A stretch of DNA of 64,000 bases from Tribonema minus. Lineage: Eukaryota; Sar; Xanthophyceae; Tribonematales; Tribonemataceae. Position 1 is the first letter of the stretch. Each line of letters starts with the position of its first letter. The DNA lies in NCBI GenBank assembly GCA_017506865.1, contig JAFCMP010000519.1:1-64000 (forward strand), read 5' to 3'. A program made the translations under genes and the position numbers. This document shows, one piece after another, positions 52,964-62,908 of the stretch. The notes below the pieces were generated by a model. The model saw only the letters and a program-made list of their open reading frames with translations, was not told the DNA's origin and searched no databases.

Positions 52964-53238
52964 ATGCTTGAAGCCGCGTTCTGCACAGCGGCAGCGGCGC
53001 TCGCTGATGTGTACTGTGCTTGGATCATGACAGCTATGTGGTCTCGTCGTAGTGACCTCTTGGTGAGAGCGCGTTCGCCGGTGCTGGCGCTGCTGGAAAG
53101 CCTGACCATCTGCACCTTCATGAACGTCTTCATCCTGCAAGAGCTCTTTAGATTGTATGGCTCCCATCTACCCTGTTGGATCGTCCTGTGGGTCACCTAC
53201 GAACTTTCAAATGTCCTGATTCAGGTGATAATTTTCAG
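52964..53238 (+). CDS. 7TM-RGS exon 1: start and TM1-TM3
   Basis: Start ATG followed by TM1 (FCTAAAALADVYCAWIMTAM), TM2 (VLALLESLTICTFMNVFIL) and TM3 (WIVLWVTYELSNVLIQVIIF). Donor GTGAGT, phase 2. Confidence 0.85.
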
Positions 53239-53515
53239 GTGAGTTGTCATCCTCGTACATACATTGCGTGCGGTCTGTTTTATTGAGATCCCCTCTCGAA
53301 GGACTGTCAATGTATCTAACAGAAGCAGTAGGCAGCAGCAGTAGGCAATGCTGTTACTGTGTATAAATCTGGCTTGCGTGATCTACCTGATGTCGATATA
53401 TATGCTGGTGTCGGTATATGATGTCGATAACAAGTGCATGATACCGCCATCACCACGGTACCGCTGGCTGTTGCCGATGCGCAACTATTTCCAACTTCAT
53501 CGCCAGCAGCAGCAT

Positions 53516-53569
<54 letters not shown>

Positions 53570-56500
53570 CAGCGCCAGTGGAACCATCAGCACCAGCAGC
53601 AGTATACTTCACGCACACAACAAACGGCGTGTCGTTCATGACATCTTGCCACGGGGGCACGGCGCGACTGAGTATGCAGCATCGCGGCGCGCGGCGTGCA
53701 GCGCCACGACACGCGGTGTGTGCGTCACTGTGCTGCCCTACCTTTGATGGGGCCTGGCACAGAGTACAGAACATACACCTCGCAGCAGTTACAAAACGGT
53801 GTAGGCGCTGACGCGGTCTCTGCTGTTGAGTCTACCTCCTCGGGGGCGCCTGCAATGCCCTTAATTTGATTGCAATGTGTATGGCCGAACATGCACCAGT
53901 AAAGGATGCCGCATTTTCATTCTAAGGTATCTGCCGCACTCGGCCCTGAAGTCAGACAACTTGGACCGCTCGTGACTCCGGCATGATGCTGTCATTTGGT
54001 GATGCTCTTGTTGAACTGACTTGCCTGGTGTGTGTTGCTGCTGATACTGCTGCTGTTGGTCTTGCAGGGGGCTGCGAGTGATCATTATGACAGACCAAAC
54101 CATGCGTGATAAGTACAGCAAATACATGGACTGGCGCCTGATGCTGGCTAGCATTGTCATGAATGGCATTGGGCTTGGGGCAGTGGCCGCATACATGCAG
54201 GTCTACAACTCTGATGCCAGCACGTACTGCATGGGTAAGTGTTGAATGCCCATGAATGGTTCAATCTGCTGCAGCTTCGCTTTTGTAGAATGCATTCTCG
54301 CTAAGAATCATTTCAAGCGAAGCTCAAAACACTCCAACATGCAGCAGCAGCAGCAGCAGCAGCAGCAGCTTTGTCGAACCCAAAGGCGTCGGTCACGACG
54401 TTTCAGAGCCCAAAAGTGCGTTGGACTGCCGTCGTGCCCAGCACAGCTCACTGCAGCCTACTTGCTGCTGTGCAGCTGCCAGCCTGATCCGGGAACTTGC
54501 TGCATGCATGCCATCAAGCGTGCATGGCACGCTCGCTGCACATTGTATGCTCCAGGCCCCATCACATGTCCGCACATTCATGGAGGGTGGCGCACTAACC
54601 TGAACAGTCAAACACTTTGGTGCAGGTGCACAGCTGCAATCGTTGAACTTGTAGTTGCAGCCACATTGCCCCAGTTATGTCCAGTACCTCACTCCTTTTC
54701 TCAATGCTCACTCACCACCTTCAGGGCACTACCCGTGGCAGTTCTGGACGGGGGTCTTGCTGAGCATCACTGTGCCCTACGGCCTGCTGATCCGCAAGCT
54801 ACACAGCATCAAGGACAAGATTGGGATGGGCAACGAGATTGCGCGAACGCTGTTCAACTTTTATGTATTCGCAAGCACGTACTTTGTGTTCATTGCGCTC
54901 ATGGCCAATGGCGTCCTACCCGTCGACACGCGCATTCACGTCTTCATCATCGTCATGCAGCTGGTCATAATGACAGATGTCAATGTGGTCAGCCGCCTTT
55001 CGTGGTCAGAAATTGGCGGTGCAAAGGCTCGTCAGGTACGCACAACACTTTATTGTCAGTGCAAGTGAGGGGTGTTGTTGATGTACACAGCGGTTGTAGC
55101 ATGCAGCCTCCACCAGCGCATAACTGTGAGGCCACAGTGTCTGTTTTGTTGGCATCATGTGGCTGGTGAAGCATGCAGTTGTGCAGGCTCATGCTCCCGG
55201 ATGTTGTAGCACTTAGAGCAGTACTCCAGAGTAATTTTTCACATGCCACTTGCAGTACATGGCCATGAATGCCGCATGCTTCTTGTGGACATTGTGATTG
55301 ATCGGACGGAACGCTCACATTGCCGTCGGATTGGTATAATGTGTCATTCATGAAGGGGTTTGCGGAGCGGTCTGAGGGACATGGTGTATCCAGCTTGAAA
55401 GCCAGTGTGCTTGGTGTTGCGTCTCTCAGGCCTCACAGCAACTGCTGTGTTACACATAGTCCATTCAACAAAATTCTGATGCAATTGCAACCGCCTCTAC
55501 GTCCCCTGCTGCGGCAGCGCATAAAGGGCAGTATGAGGTGCGCAGTCGATGCTGTATGCGACAAGATGGATGAATATTCGGCCAAGTGGGTCAACAGCAC
55601 TCAGATCATGAAGAGTCCCGCGCTGAACGCTGCATTTGCAGTGCATGTGGAGAGGTGAGGTCACGACTTCACACTAAGCCGCTTGAGCCTGACCGTGCTG
55701 TATGCTTGCAGGCACTGACCATCATCACGTTGTTGAGCATGTTGTGTGTTTTTAAAGTGCCACCACACTACAGTGTACTCACAGCTCAACGTCAGCTTAA
55801 GCCTAACCCTACGGTAAGCAGGGCAGGTTTGGAGTGTTCAGCTACCGCAAGCGCCGCAGCGACAACGCATCTGACAAGGCCACATGCAGCAGTGCTTGCA
55901 TTGTGATGAGTTGCGCTTTGGGAAGTAGTACTGGTACTACCATTACTAATTTATCAGAGGCCACTACCGCCCGCCTTGTGCATGTTATTCGCAGCTGTTT
56001 TCTCTCTTCCCCATTTGTACCACCATCCATATGATATTCATACCCCAACAATGTGCGCAGGTGCCTCTGCTATGAGAGCTACCGGTTTTTGGCGGACGCA
56101 ATGGAATACACCAGCAACACTTTTGACACCCCACAGGAGCAGGCAAGATCTCATCACCAAATCAGATCTGGCAGTATACTGGTGCGGATGAGGTTAGGTT
56201 GTACTCATGAATTATTGAACATTAGGCTGTATGCTTATGAACGTGTATAGTCAACTGCCAGTGCCTTTGAGGGCCCAGGCAGATGTTGCTGTGCGTCTGT
56301 CCTTACTTCCAGTAGCAGTCTGAGTGCTTTCAAGCTGGTGCTGCTAGACAGCCCAGTTTCGCTCTTCGCGTAGATTCTGTGGACAGACTTCACTTCCTGA
56401 ATCGAGCGCGATGACAAAGCTGTAACATCTAGTGCAGGAGTGTTGCATATCAGATGCTGCCGTGCACCAGCGGCCGGACCGGCCGTTCTACCAGTGTGCT

Positions 56501-59166
56501 GGTGAATTGCGCCGGATACAGGGGTTTTTGGTCTGCCTACATCTACATTCATGCTCCTACTATGCCTCAACATTTGGGCAAGTATGTTGATCTATGTGAC
56601 TTTTGGCTCTTTGCTGCTAAGTAGGTGGTGGCATATGATTGAGAGGCGCAGTTGTCATGATAACTCTGTGCCATTGAGTTCCTGGTCAGCATGCTCCATT
56701 GCCGCTTGTCAGTTTCTGAAGGTGCGTGCTAGCCCTCGTTTGGTAAATGTGCCCCCAAAATTTGAACAAGTCACATCGCTTCTATATCTGGTATGTTGTG
56801 CCGATGTACCGTTCAGCAGTTGCTCAGCCTGCGCATTGCTGGTCTTGTTGCCTCACAGCATGCAGCATTCAACAAGATCGTGACAACGTACATCATCGTG
56901 AACAGCACCTTTGAGGTGAGTCTCAGATGGATGCTCATGCTGTATGACGTATGATGTTGGCGTCCATGAACACCCTTCCTGTGCTGGTGCTGCATCACAA
57001 ACTGTTCGCCTCGCATGAAATTTTGCAATGCCTTGGCACTGGCAACTGCACGGAGACTTGCACTGCAGTAGAAGGCAGTACACTGATATGCCAACATTCT
57101 GCCCTATCTCTACAAAACAAAATTATGTCAACCACCGTACATGGCAGATGTGTACACATACACATATTACACAGTTGTGTGTGGCCGGACCAGATCAGCA
57201 TCAAATTGTTCTCATGAGCACAGTACTGACGGACATACAGCCGCAGTATATGAAATAAGCATGCATACCCCATTTTTTCCCACAATATACCTAGAAATAA
57301 GGCATGCCCGTGGCTGCAGATAAACAAAAAAACCTACAAATGAGGCATGCCCGTGGCAATTCAGCGCCCTTTGCTCGTGCCATCAGCTAGTAGGCTACTT
57401 CTAGCTGCTCGTATTGTCTGTCTGTGAGTAAGTTTGCGAATTCTCCAAGTTCAGGGTGAGTCACTCTCTCTTGCCATAACCTCAATGACTCATTGCTTGC
57501 CGTACATTATCGTGCATTGTGTGTCTGTTTCCACTGCAGATCAACATCCAGACAAAGATGCGCAACAATGTGAGAGCCCATGCTAAGAATGCTTTGAATT
57601 AATACCGACGCACTACGTGATCGTTCTACATGAAATGGTGATCAAGAACAACGGTCAAAGCCGTGTTCTGCCGCCCGGTATGATGACGCTGTGAGTGTCA
57701 GAATGATTCTGGCACTGGCCCCCTTAGCAGAAGTATTACAGCCTGATTATCAGAAAACCACTCCAAATTGAGTGTTTGACAGGAGTTGTTCGGGGTCATG
57801 TATGCCGGTCTGGCTTCATGAGAGAATTGTGGTCGCTGGTTCCGCATCCAATGTTCTGCCACAGGGCGCATCGCCGGCTGATGCGTGCAAGTTTACACCC
57901 AAGGCCAGTCTTCACAAAGCATCATAACCTGAAGCCGTGGCAATTGGACTGCGCGCAGTGTGCGGCATCGCGGCGCGCGGCGTGCAGCGTCTGCGGGCAA
58001 CGCCCGGTGTCGCATGTGCGTTGCCTAACCTCGATCCCTATGAGGGCCCGGTACTCGGCCGGACTTGGACCTCGCAGCAGCTATAACCAGTGTAGGCGCT
58101 GACGCGGTCTCTGCTATTGAGCTCTGCCTCCTCCGGAGGTGGGGTGTGCAATGCCCTTAATAATCTGAAGCCGTGGATTGTTGAATTGGCGTTGAATGTT
58201 TTGTATTTGTACGTGTTTGCTGTCGTACCATGTATGACTGTGGTTGTTCTTGTCGATGACTGACCCGTGCACAGGTCCTAGACGTGCGAGACCAGGCTGT
58301 GTTCATTGCACTGGATGCCGAAAAGCGAAGGACTGTGTTCAGGCCTGTGGCAGCGGAGGTAGCACGCCTGGTGAGTCTCGCTCAACGCGCTTGCTGTTAT
58401 GCCTCGGTTGTTTCTAAATTTTTGTGATTGCACATGAGTAGAGCCCATGTGACACTATAGATGTATCACAACCCAAATCTCAAACTTGGTGTACCGTGGC
58501 AGTGCTGCTGGGCATGCCTCATCGTGGATAACTGTGTAGAACAGGGGGTGGGGAGGGACATTGATGACACCTGGTAAGCGCTGAGTTGTGCAAGAAGACT
58601 GCTACTTAGGTCAAAGTGGTTATGGTTGTGTGTTACAGCTTTGTTACAAGCTGTGTGCAGCACTACAGAAGCACAGCTAACGAGGTCACTTTATCAAACG
58701 TGTGGTAGCTTGTACACACCTGAACGCCACTGGTCAACCAGTCAGGTGGCACAGAAGTAAACACTACCTGAACTCTACCCCTAAAGTGCGGGCTTTGGGA
58801 TTCAGGTGAGACTGCTGGGGTGGCTGACTCCAGTCCGGTACTGTTTTGCACTTGTTGCTCTGCAGTAGGTACCCATTCGGCGAAGCACAATCAACTGTAA
58901 AAGTGAGCCCTTCCCGAGCAATCAGCTCTGTCAACTCATTTCACTCAGCACAACAAGCACCTCTGGATACAATGGATATCAGCAATGTCTGACGCAGACC
59001 GTGTCAAATGTTATACACCGCTCTGTATGGACACTGACTGCGTGTTTGCCACGTGTGATCGCAGCTGGACCAGAACCTCATTGCCAGCTTCAAGCGCACT
59101 TCTCAGTTCCAAAAGGCGTGCATGGAGCAAGAGCAGCTTGATGCCGTCAATGCCGGCGCAGTCTGA
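52964..59166 (+). CDS. 7TM-RGS protein (receptor-like regulator of G-protein signalling), nine exons
   Basis: Exons: 52964-53238, 54068-54234, 54725-55035, 55518-55654, 56061-56142, 56859-56915, 57540-57569, 58275-58370 and 59065-59166. All junction phases agree and the sum is 1,257 bases, giving 418 residues, close to Arabidopsis RGS1 (459). Seven hydrophobic segments fill the first three exons. The RGS domain spans the rest: ALNAAFAVHVERCLCYESYR, FLADAMEY, FNKIVTTYIIVNSTFEINI, VFIALDAEKRRTVF and LIASFKRTSQF. RGS domains speed GTP hydrolysis by G-alpha subunits; in plants the 7TM-RGS protein sits at the plasma membrane and keeps the self-activating G protein off. The ligand, if any, is unknown. 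The ATG at 52,964 places TM1 right at the N terminus. Intron 5 uses a GC donor. Confidence 0.88.
53503..53573. repeat. CAG microsatellite, about 22 units
   Basis: Nearly pure CAG with one CAT and one TAG interruption. Intronic; open frames across it (poly-Gln, poly-Ala) are not exons. Confidence 0.95.
53665..53878 (+). repeat. Diverged repeat, partner of 57,960-58,170
   Basis: Shares GCATCGCGGCGCGCGGCGTG, CCTCGCAGCAG, GTGTAGGCGCTGACGCGGTC and GCAATGCCCTTAAT in the same order with the copy in intron 7 of the same gene. Confidence 0.75.
54068..54234 (+). CDS. 7TM-RGS exon 2: TM4
   Basis: Begins GLRVIIMTDQTMRDKY (cytoplasmic loop), then TM4 MLASIVMNGIGLGAVAAYMQ and an extracellular YCMG resembling the Cys-His-Met-Gly of plant RGS1. 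Donor GTAAGT, phase 1. Confidence 0.85.
54340..54369. repeat. CAG microsatellite in intron 2
   Basis: Ten GCA/CAG units. Confidence 0.9.
54725..55035 (+). CDS. 7TM-RGS exon 3: TM5-TM7
   Basis: TM5 (WQFWTGVLLSITVPYGLLI), a basic loop, TM6 (LFNFYVFASTYFVFIALMA) and TM7 (IHVFIIVMQLVIMTDVNVV), then the cytoplasmic tail. Donor GTACGC, phase 0. Confidence 0.88.
55518..55654 (+). CDS. 7TM-RGS exon 4: start of the RGS domain
   Basis: Acceptor TGCGGCAG in phase 0. Encodes the linker and the first RGS helices, STQIMKSPALNAAFAVHVER. Donor GTGAGG, phase 2. The acceptor is the least certain of this gene. Confidence 0.75.
56061..56142 (+). CDS. 7TM-RGS exon 5: RGS core, GC donor
   Basis: CLCYESYRFLADAMEYTSNT matches the RGS block xCxESxxFxxxxxxY. 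It ends CAG before GCAAGA, the classic minor GC-AG donor. Confidence 0.88.
56859..56915 (+). CDS. 7TM-RGS exon 6: RGS helix
   Basis: 19 codons, FNKIVTTYIIVNSTFE, equal to the RGS block FxxIVxxYIxxxSxxEvN. Donor GTGAGT, phase 0. Confidence 0.88.
57540..57569 (+). CDS. 7TM-RGS exon 7: 30-base microexon
   Basis: INIQTKMRNN completes the E-x-N-I block of the RGS domain. Acceptor CCACTGCAG, donor GTGAGA. Length and phase are required for the domain to continue into exon 8. Confidence 0.82.
57960..58170 (+). repeat. Diverged repeat, partner of 53,665-53,878
   Basis: Second copy, in intron 7 of the same gene and same orientation. Confidence 0.75.
58275..58370 (+). CDS. 7TM-RGS exon 8: RGS helices
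   Basis: VLDVRDQAVFIALDAEKRR and AAEVARL, the penultimate RGS helices. Acceptor GTGCACAG, donor GTGAGT, phase 0. Confidence 0.85.
59065..59166 (+). CDS. 7TM-RGS exon 9: RGS end and stop
   Basis: LDQNLIASFKRTSQFQKACM closes the RGS fold. A short tail ends at TGA 59,164-59,166. Confidence 0.85.
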   Translation: MDQNLIASFKRTSQFQKACMEQEQLDAVNAGAV

Positions 59167-61165
59167 GACTGCTGATCTGCTTCCAGCAACACATTCAAGA
59201 CCTCCATCATTGGCTACATTGCAGTAATTATGTCAATACGTCCAGCGTAGGGACTGCACCGTAAGGCGCATGAGCAGAGCTTTAAAGTAGGCGAAGCGAT
59301 CTCTTGTGCATTCCACAGTGCCACAAGGCACCGTACATCGTAAGACGGCACCGCGCTACCATCAGTGCTATCCGCTCATCGTTTTCAAGCCATAGTTCCA
59401 TATGCAAAGCATGGAGCTGCCAGGGGCTGTAAAGCTATTTGCGAGAAGTCAGAGCCAGAATCACGTATACCCTACACGTACATGCTCGTTGGGAAAGGAG
59501 CGGGTTTAGTTGTTGTCATGACCTGGCTAAGGTGTGGAGGTTTGCGCGAAATCACGGTTCAATGGATCCTGCAATATCATTGTGGTAATGTTACCATCTA
59601 GGGCTTTGCTGTCATGCAACCCTTGTTTGTGCATCATCGCACAGTGAAATGCTAAAGCTGAATGCTGGCTGCACAGCTGGCGACAAAGTCTCAGAACCAG
59701 ATCGCTGGCCATAATGTTGCTTCAATACATGCCATCAAATGTGTGCACATGCGCTGTTGTCTTTCTTCCCACAAGAGGAAGAATGGAGATCACCGACCTG
59801 TCGCCGGCATCGTCTTGCTCTTGACAGCGCTCAGAGTTGACTTGATGCTGAAGATGAGAGTTGCAGTGCGCGCTCAAAAAGCACCATCCGCCATGTACAT
59901 ATTCTATTCAGATGCCAGATTCTAGGCACCTTCCCCCCCCCCCCCCCCCCCCCCAAGGATACTCAATGTAACGCTTGCGAAGCAGTGGCGAGTCGTACTT
60001 GAAGTATGCACTTGAAGTACATCAAATTGCAAAGGACCTAGGCAGGTTAGGCCCCAAACATGCTGTGACGCTTTGACCACAAGAAATGGACACAAGTGTT
60101 GCTGCATTGTTCAAAAATAAACTCGAAGACCAATTTACACGAAACAAATAAGGCACTCAGCAGCAAGACGCCAAGCGCAGTGGAAACACAATCCACATCA
60201 CATGCAATTTCAAGGATGCTGTTCCGCTGTTTTTCGAAAGCAGTTGTGGTATTTGTTGAAACAGTGAACACTGGCTGCATCACACAACTCTGCTGGCAGC
60301 ACTCGCACATGGCAGGCAGCTTGCAGAGTGTAGTGTCCACACGCAGACGTTACTGTGTGACAAGTAACAATATCAGGCTTGCTGGTTCATTGACATCAAC
60401 AGGAAGACAAGTAAAAAAAAAGGTTGTGAAAGTTGTCCTGCTCTCAAAGCTCAGCTGCAAAACTGGTATCTTGCATCGCAGAATCCACGTCACGTTCCTG
60501 CAGGCGCCATGGCAACATGACCACAGATGCGCATTTGTTGGTATCTTGAATTACAGATATGTGTGGTACACATCAGTTGCAGTAGGCCTGCATTCATTGG
60601 TAACGGAGGTTTGCATGTACACCGACCGGCTTCCTTGAAGGCAGAGCGGTGGAGCAATGATCACATGTCCCATACTTCCGAATACAAGTCTGTCGCTGTA
60701 CCGCTAGTAAGCCACACGGCATAATGGCCGTCTTCAAGCGCAGACGCGTTCAACTTCAACACCAATCCGAGTTCCAGTTGAACGCGGTATGAGTGTGGTT
60801 AGACATCAAACGCTACGGCAGCTTCTCTGCCGTAGTAATTCAAGCAGTCTCTGGTACGAGGATGTACACCGAGCAGCTGATGTTGAGGTAGTTCAAAGCA
60901 CAACTTGATGTCTGGTGTCATTTTCTACTGCAGTGCATGAAGTGAAGGGCAATCACTTACCTGCTTTCTTTGACATGAGGTGTCATTGCGTCATTCACAT
61001 TCCTGGATTCACGTGCAAATTTTGCCAAACACTGCCTGCAGGTAGCACACGCCACCATTATATCGGTGCGTGCACTTGAAGAACAAGCGTATGCCATTGA
61101 ATGATAAAGTTTTACTGTTGCCTGCAGCTCAACCCTGAAATTGAAAGCTGTCCTCTGTGCCGTGT
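59167..61165. other. No gene recognised; 22-base C tract at 59,933-59,954
   Basis: About 2 kb with only short frames. The homopolymer C tract is the one striking feature. A 180-codon open frame (60,096-60,638) has Cys/Ser/His-rich composition and no motif, so I do not call it. Confidence 0.55.
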
Positions 61166-61244
61166 ACTGCGTTGACGCAAGCTTTCGATTGCATAGGCAA
61201 CCCGGCCTCCCTTGGGCCTTTGTAAATACAAGTCCATACGTACT
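61166..61244 (+). mobile_element. LINE 3'-end fragment
   Basis: About 79 bp almost identical to 40,917-40,997, the 3' end of the LINE at 39-41 kb (shared GCGTTGACGCAAGCTTT, GGCAACCCGGCCTCCC, ACAAGTCCATACGTACT). A severely 5'-truncated insertion of the same family. Confidence 0.8.
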
Positions 61245-62177
61245 CGCTAACTGCAACTCAGCAAGAGTCAGACTGCAACTGAGCACTGGCCAACAGCAGC
61301 AGCATAATTACCCTGCTTTGTGGAGAAACACATGCAGTGTAGTGTGATTGCTTCATTGACTCATGCAGTGCATAGGTATCAGGGCAGCCAGCGCCAAATG
61401 CCTTTCAGTTTCGAAAGTTGGAGGAGAACATACGACAGCTGCAGCTGTTGGTACTTGCAATTCTGGTGCCTTTCGGTTTTTTCGAAGCTGGCCTTCTGAG
61501 AAGTCGTATTGGGTCAAGAGTGTGTGCACTGCCATCTCACATGCACAGGGTCAGGTGCACAGCGTTTCAGTGCATTGCATCATCACAGGCAGCAAGTGGT
61601 AAAGTGCTTGGTACACTATCTGACGCCCCCCTGCCCGCCTTTCCCACCCAAATGTATCTGCAATGCTTTTTGCAGAACAGCAGCTTCAGGTCAACAACAG
61701 CGCGAGCCCGTGCAGTTGAAGCTGCTACCTACATGTGAATTGCTTATCGCTGACAAACTTTGAAGGTGCTGATAGCACATATCAAGGTTGAGGGACAGTG
61801 AGACACAGGAGTGATGAAATGCAATTCTTCAATTTGATGTACATACATTCGTAGTCATGCGTACGCGCCCATGCACACACGTACAGTTCTGCGCAAAGGG
61901 GGGGGGGAAGGGGGAGGGGCGGGGGGCGACCCCCTTTGTGTTTTTGGCGGCCTCACTAGATATGAGCTGTGTGGCCATCGATGCCGTTGCGTGAACTCTG
62001 CACCCAGTACCATGGCAAAGCCAACAGCAGTTTCACTGCCACGCCGTGCACTTGACGCGTCATGCACCACGTGTGTTTTTACCTGATGCTGCTACATACT
62101 CAATCAGTCAGTTGTGCAGACGCATGATTCAAGCAAGGCGTCGCTAGTAGCATGTATTTCGGAGTGACTTTGTTTGT
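61245..62177. other. No gene recognised; G-rich tract at 61,898-61,926
   Basis: A run of G with few interruptions (AAAGG...GGGGC) could form a G-quadruplex. No supported exon. Confidence 0.5.
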
Positions 62178-62193
62178 GTTCCCGCTAGGGGTT

Positions 62194-62403
62194 CCGATCG
62201 AAACTGTTCGAACACTTTTCGAACAAACACAAATTTTTCGAACGAACGCTCGAACAGTTCGAACCTCAAATAGGCTATAAAACACCCCTAAACACCTACT
62301 ATAAGCATTGCATTATCATTGGCATGCATTATCATGGTCGTGTGGGCATTTATCGATGATAAAATTCTGTTTGTTCGAAAAGTGTTCGAACAGTTTCGAT
62401 CGG
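62194..62403. repeat. Inner inverted repeat, 36 bp arms
   Basis: 62,194-62,229 (CCGATCGAAACTGTTCGAAC and on) is perfectly complementary to 62,368-62,403. It encloses about 140 bp in the left part of the hAT element and looks like a second, nested miniature element or a duplicated terminus. Confidence 0.85.
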
Positions 62404-62439
62404 GCTGCCCGGCCCCGGCCCTGACTCCGTCACCGTTGG

Positions 62440-62650
62440 CAGCTGCCTGCCGTGATCATCTCATCGAGGTGGTCGCGGAGCAGCTTCCTGTGCTTGGTCT
62501 GCATGTGGCACTGCAACAGAGTGGTGTTATTCTGCGATCGTGAGGTCGCAGTGCTTGCAGCGCACGCAGAGCTGCCTTGCACATACTTCCAGAAGTGCTG
62601 CGACCACTGAGATCTCGCATTGGCAGGGGCTTTGGAGCCTGCATGTGCGG
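62440..62650 (-). pseudogene. Remnant BED zinc finger of a hAT transposase
   Basis: Minus strand: SQWSQHFWKYV, then LCVRCKHCDLTIAE in another frame, then NNTTLLQCHMQTKHRKLL in the first. This is the BED pattern (aromatic entry, C-x2-C, Asn-Thr, H-x4-H) with two compensating frame changes. BED fingers bind hAT transposon ends. Confidence 0.65.
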
Positions 62651-62908
62651 TGGGTCCATTGCTGCTGGTGCCTGTCCTACTTGTGGCACCCCCTCCGTCG
62701 GAATCATAGCTCATTCTAGATGCGCACAAACCCCAAAAACTCAGGTAAGTTACTGTTGAAGTAAGGTGTTCGAACAATGTTCGAACGCGTGTTTGAGTTC
62801 GGTTCGATGTTCGAGTTCGAACAAATATATTTCGAACGAACGTTCGAGTCGAACGAACATATCGAACGTTCGACACTGTTTCGAACGATTGGAAACCCTA
62901 GTTCCCGC

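Larger units (their letters stand above)
53239..54067 (+). other. 7TM-RGS intron 1 with CAG run and a repeat
   Basis: Holds CAG repeats (53,503-53,573) and the first of a pair of diverged repeats of about 210 bp (53,665-53,878). Two small tandem GGTATATGATGTCGAT-like pieces lie near 53,390-53,430. Confidence 0.7.
62186..62900. mobile_element. Non-autonomous hAT-type DNA transposon, 715 bp
   Basis: Flanked by a perfect 8 bp target duplication GTTCCCGC (62,178-62,185 and 62,901-62,908). Ends TAGGGGTTCC and GGAAACCCTA are inverted repeats with one mismatch, and subterminal TTCGAAC motifs are abundant on both sides. These are hAT hallmarks. It keeps a degenerate BED zinc-finger region (see next entry) but no transposase core, so it depends on a partner. 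Confidence 0.88.

Noticed and set aside
60096-60638. 180-codon plus-strand frame
   Set aside because: Composition not protein-like, no motif, no splice support; probably chance.
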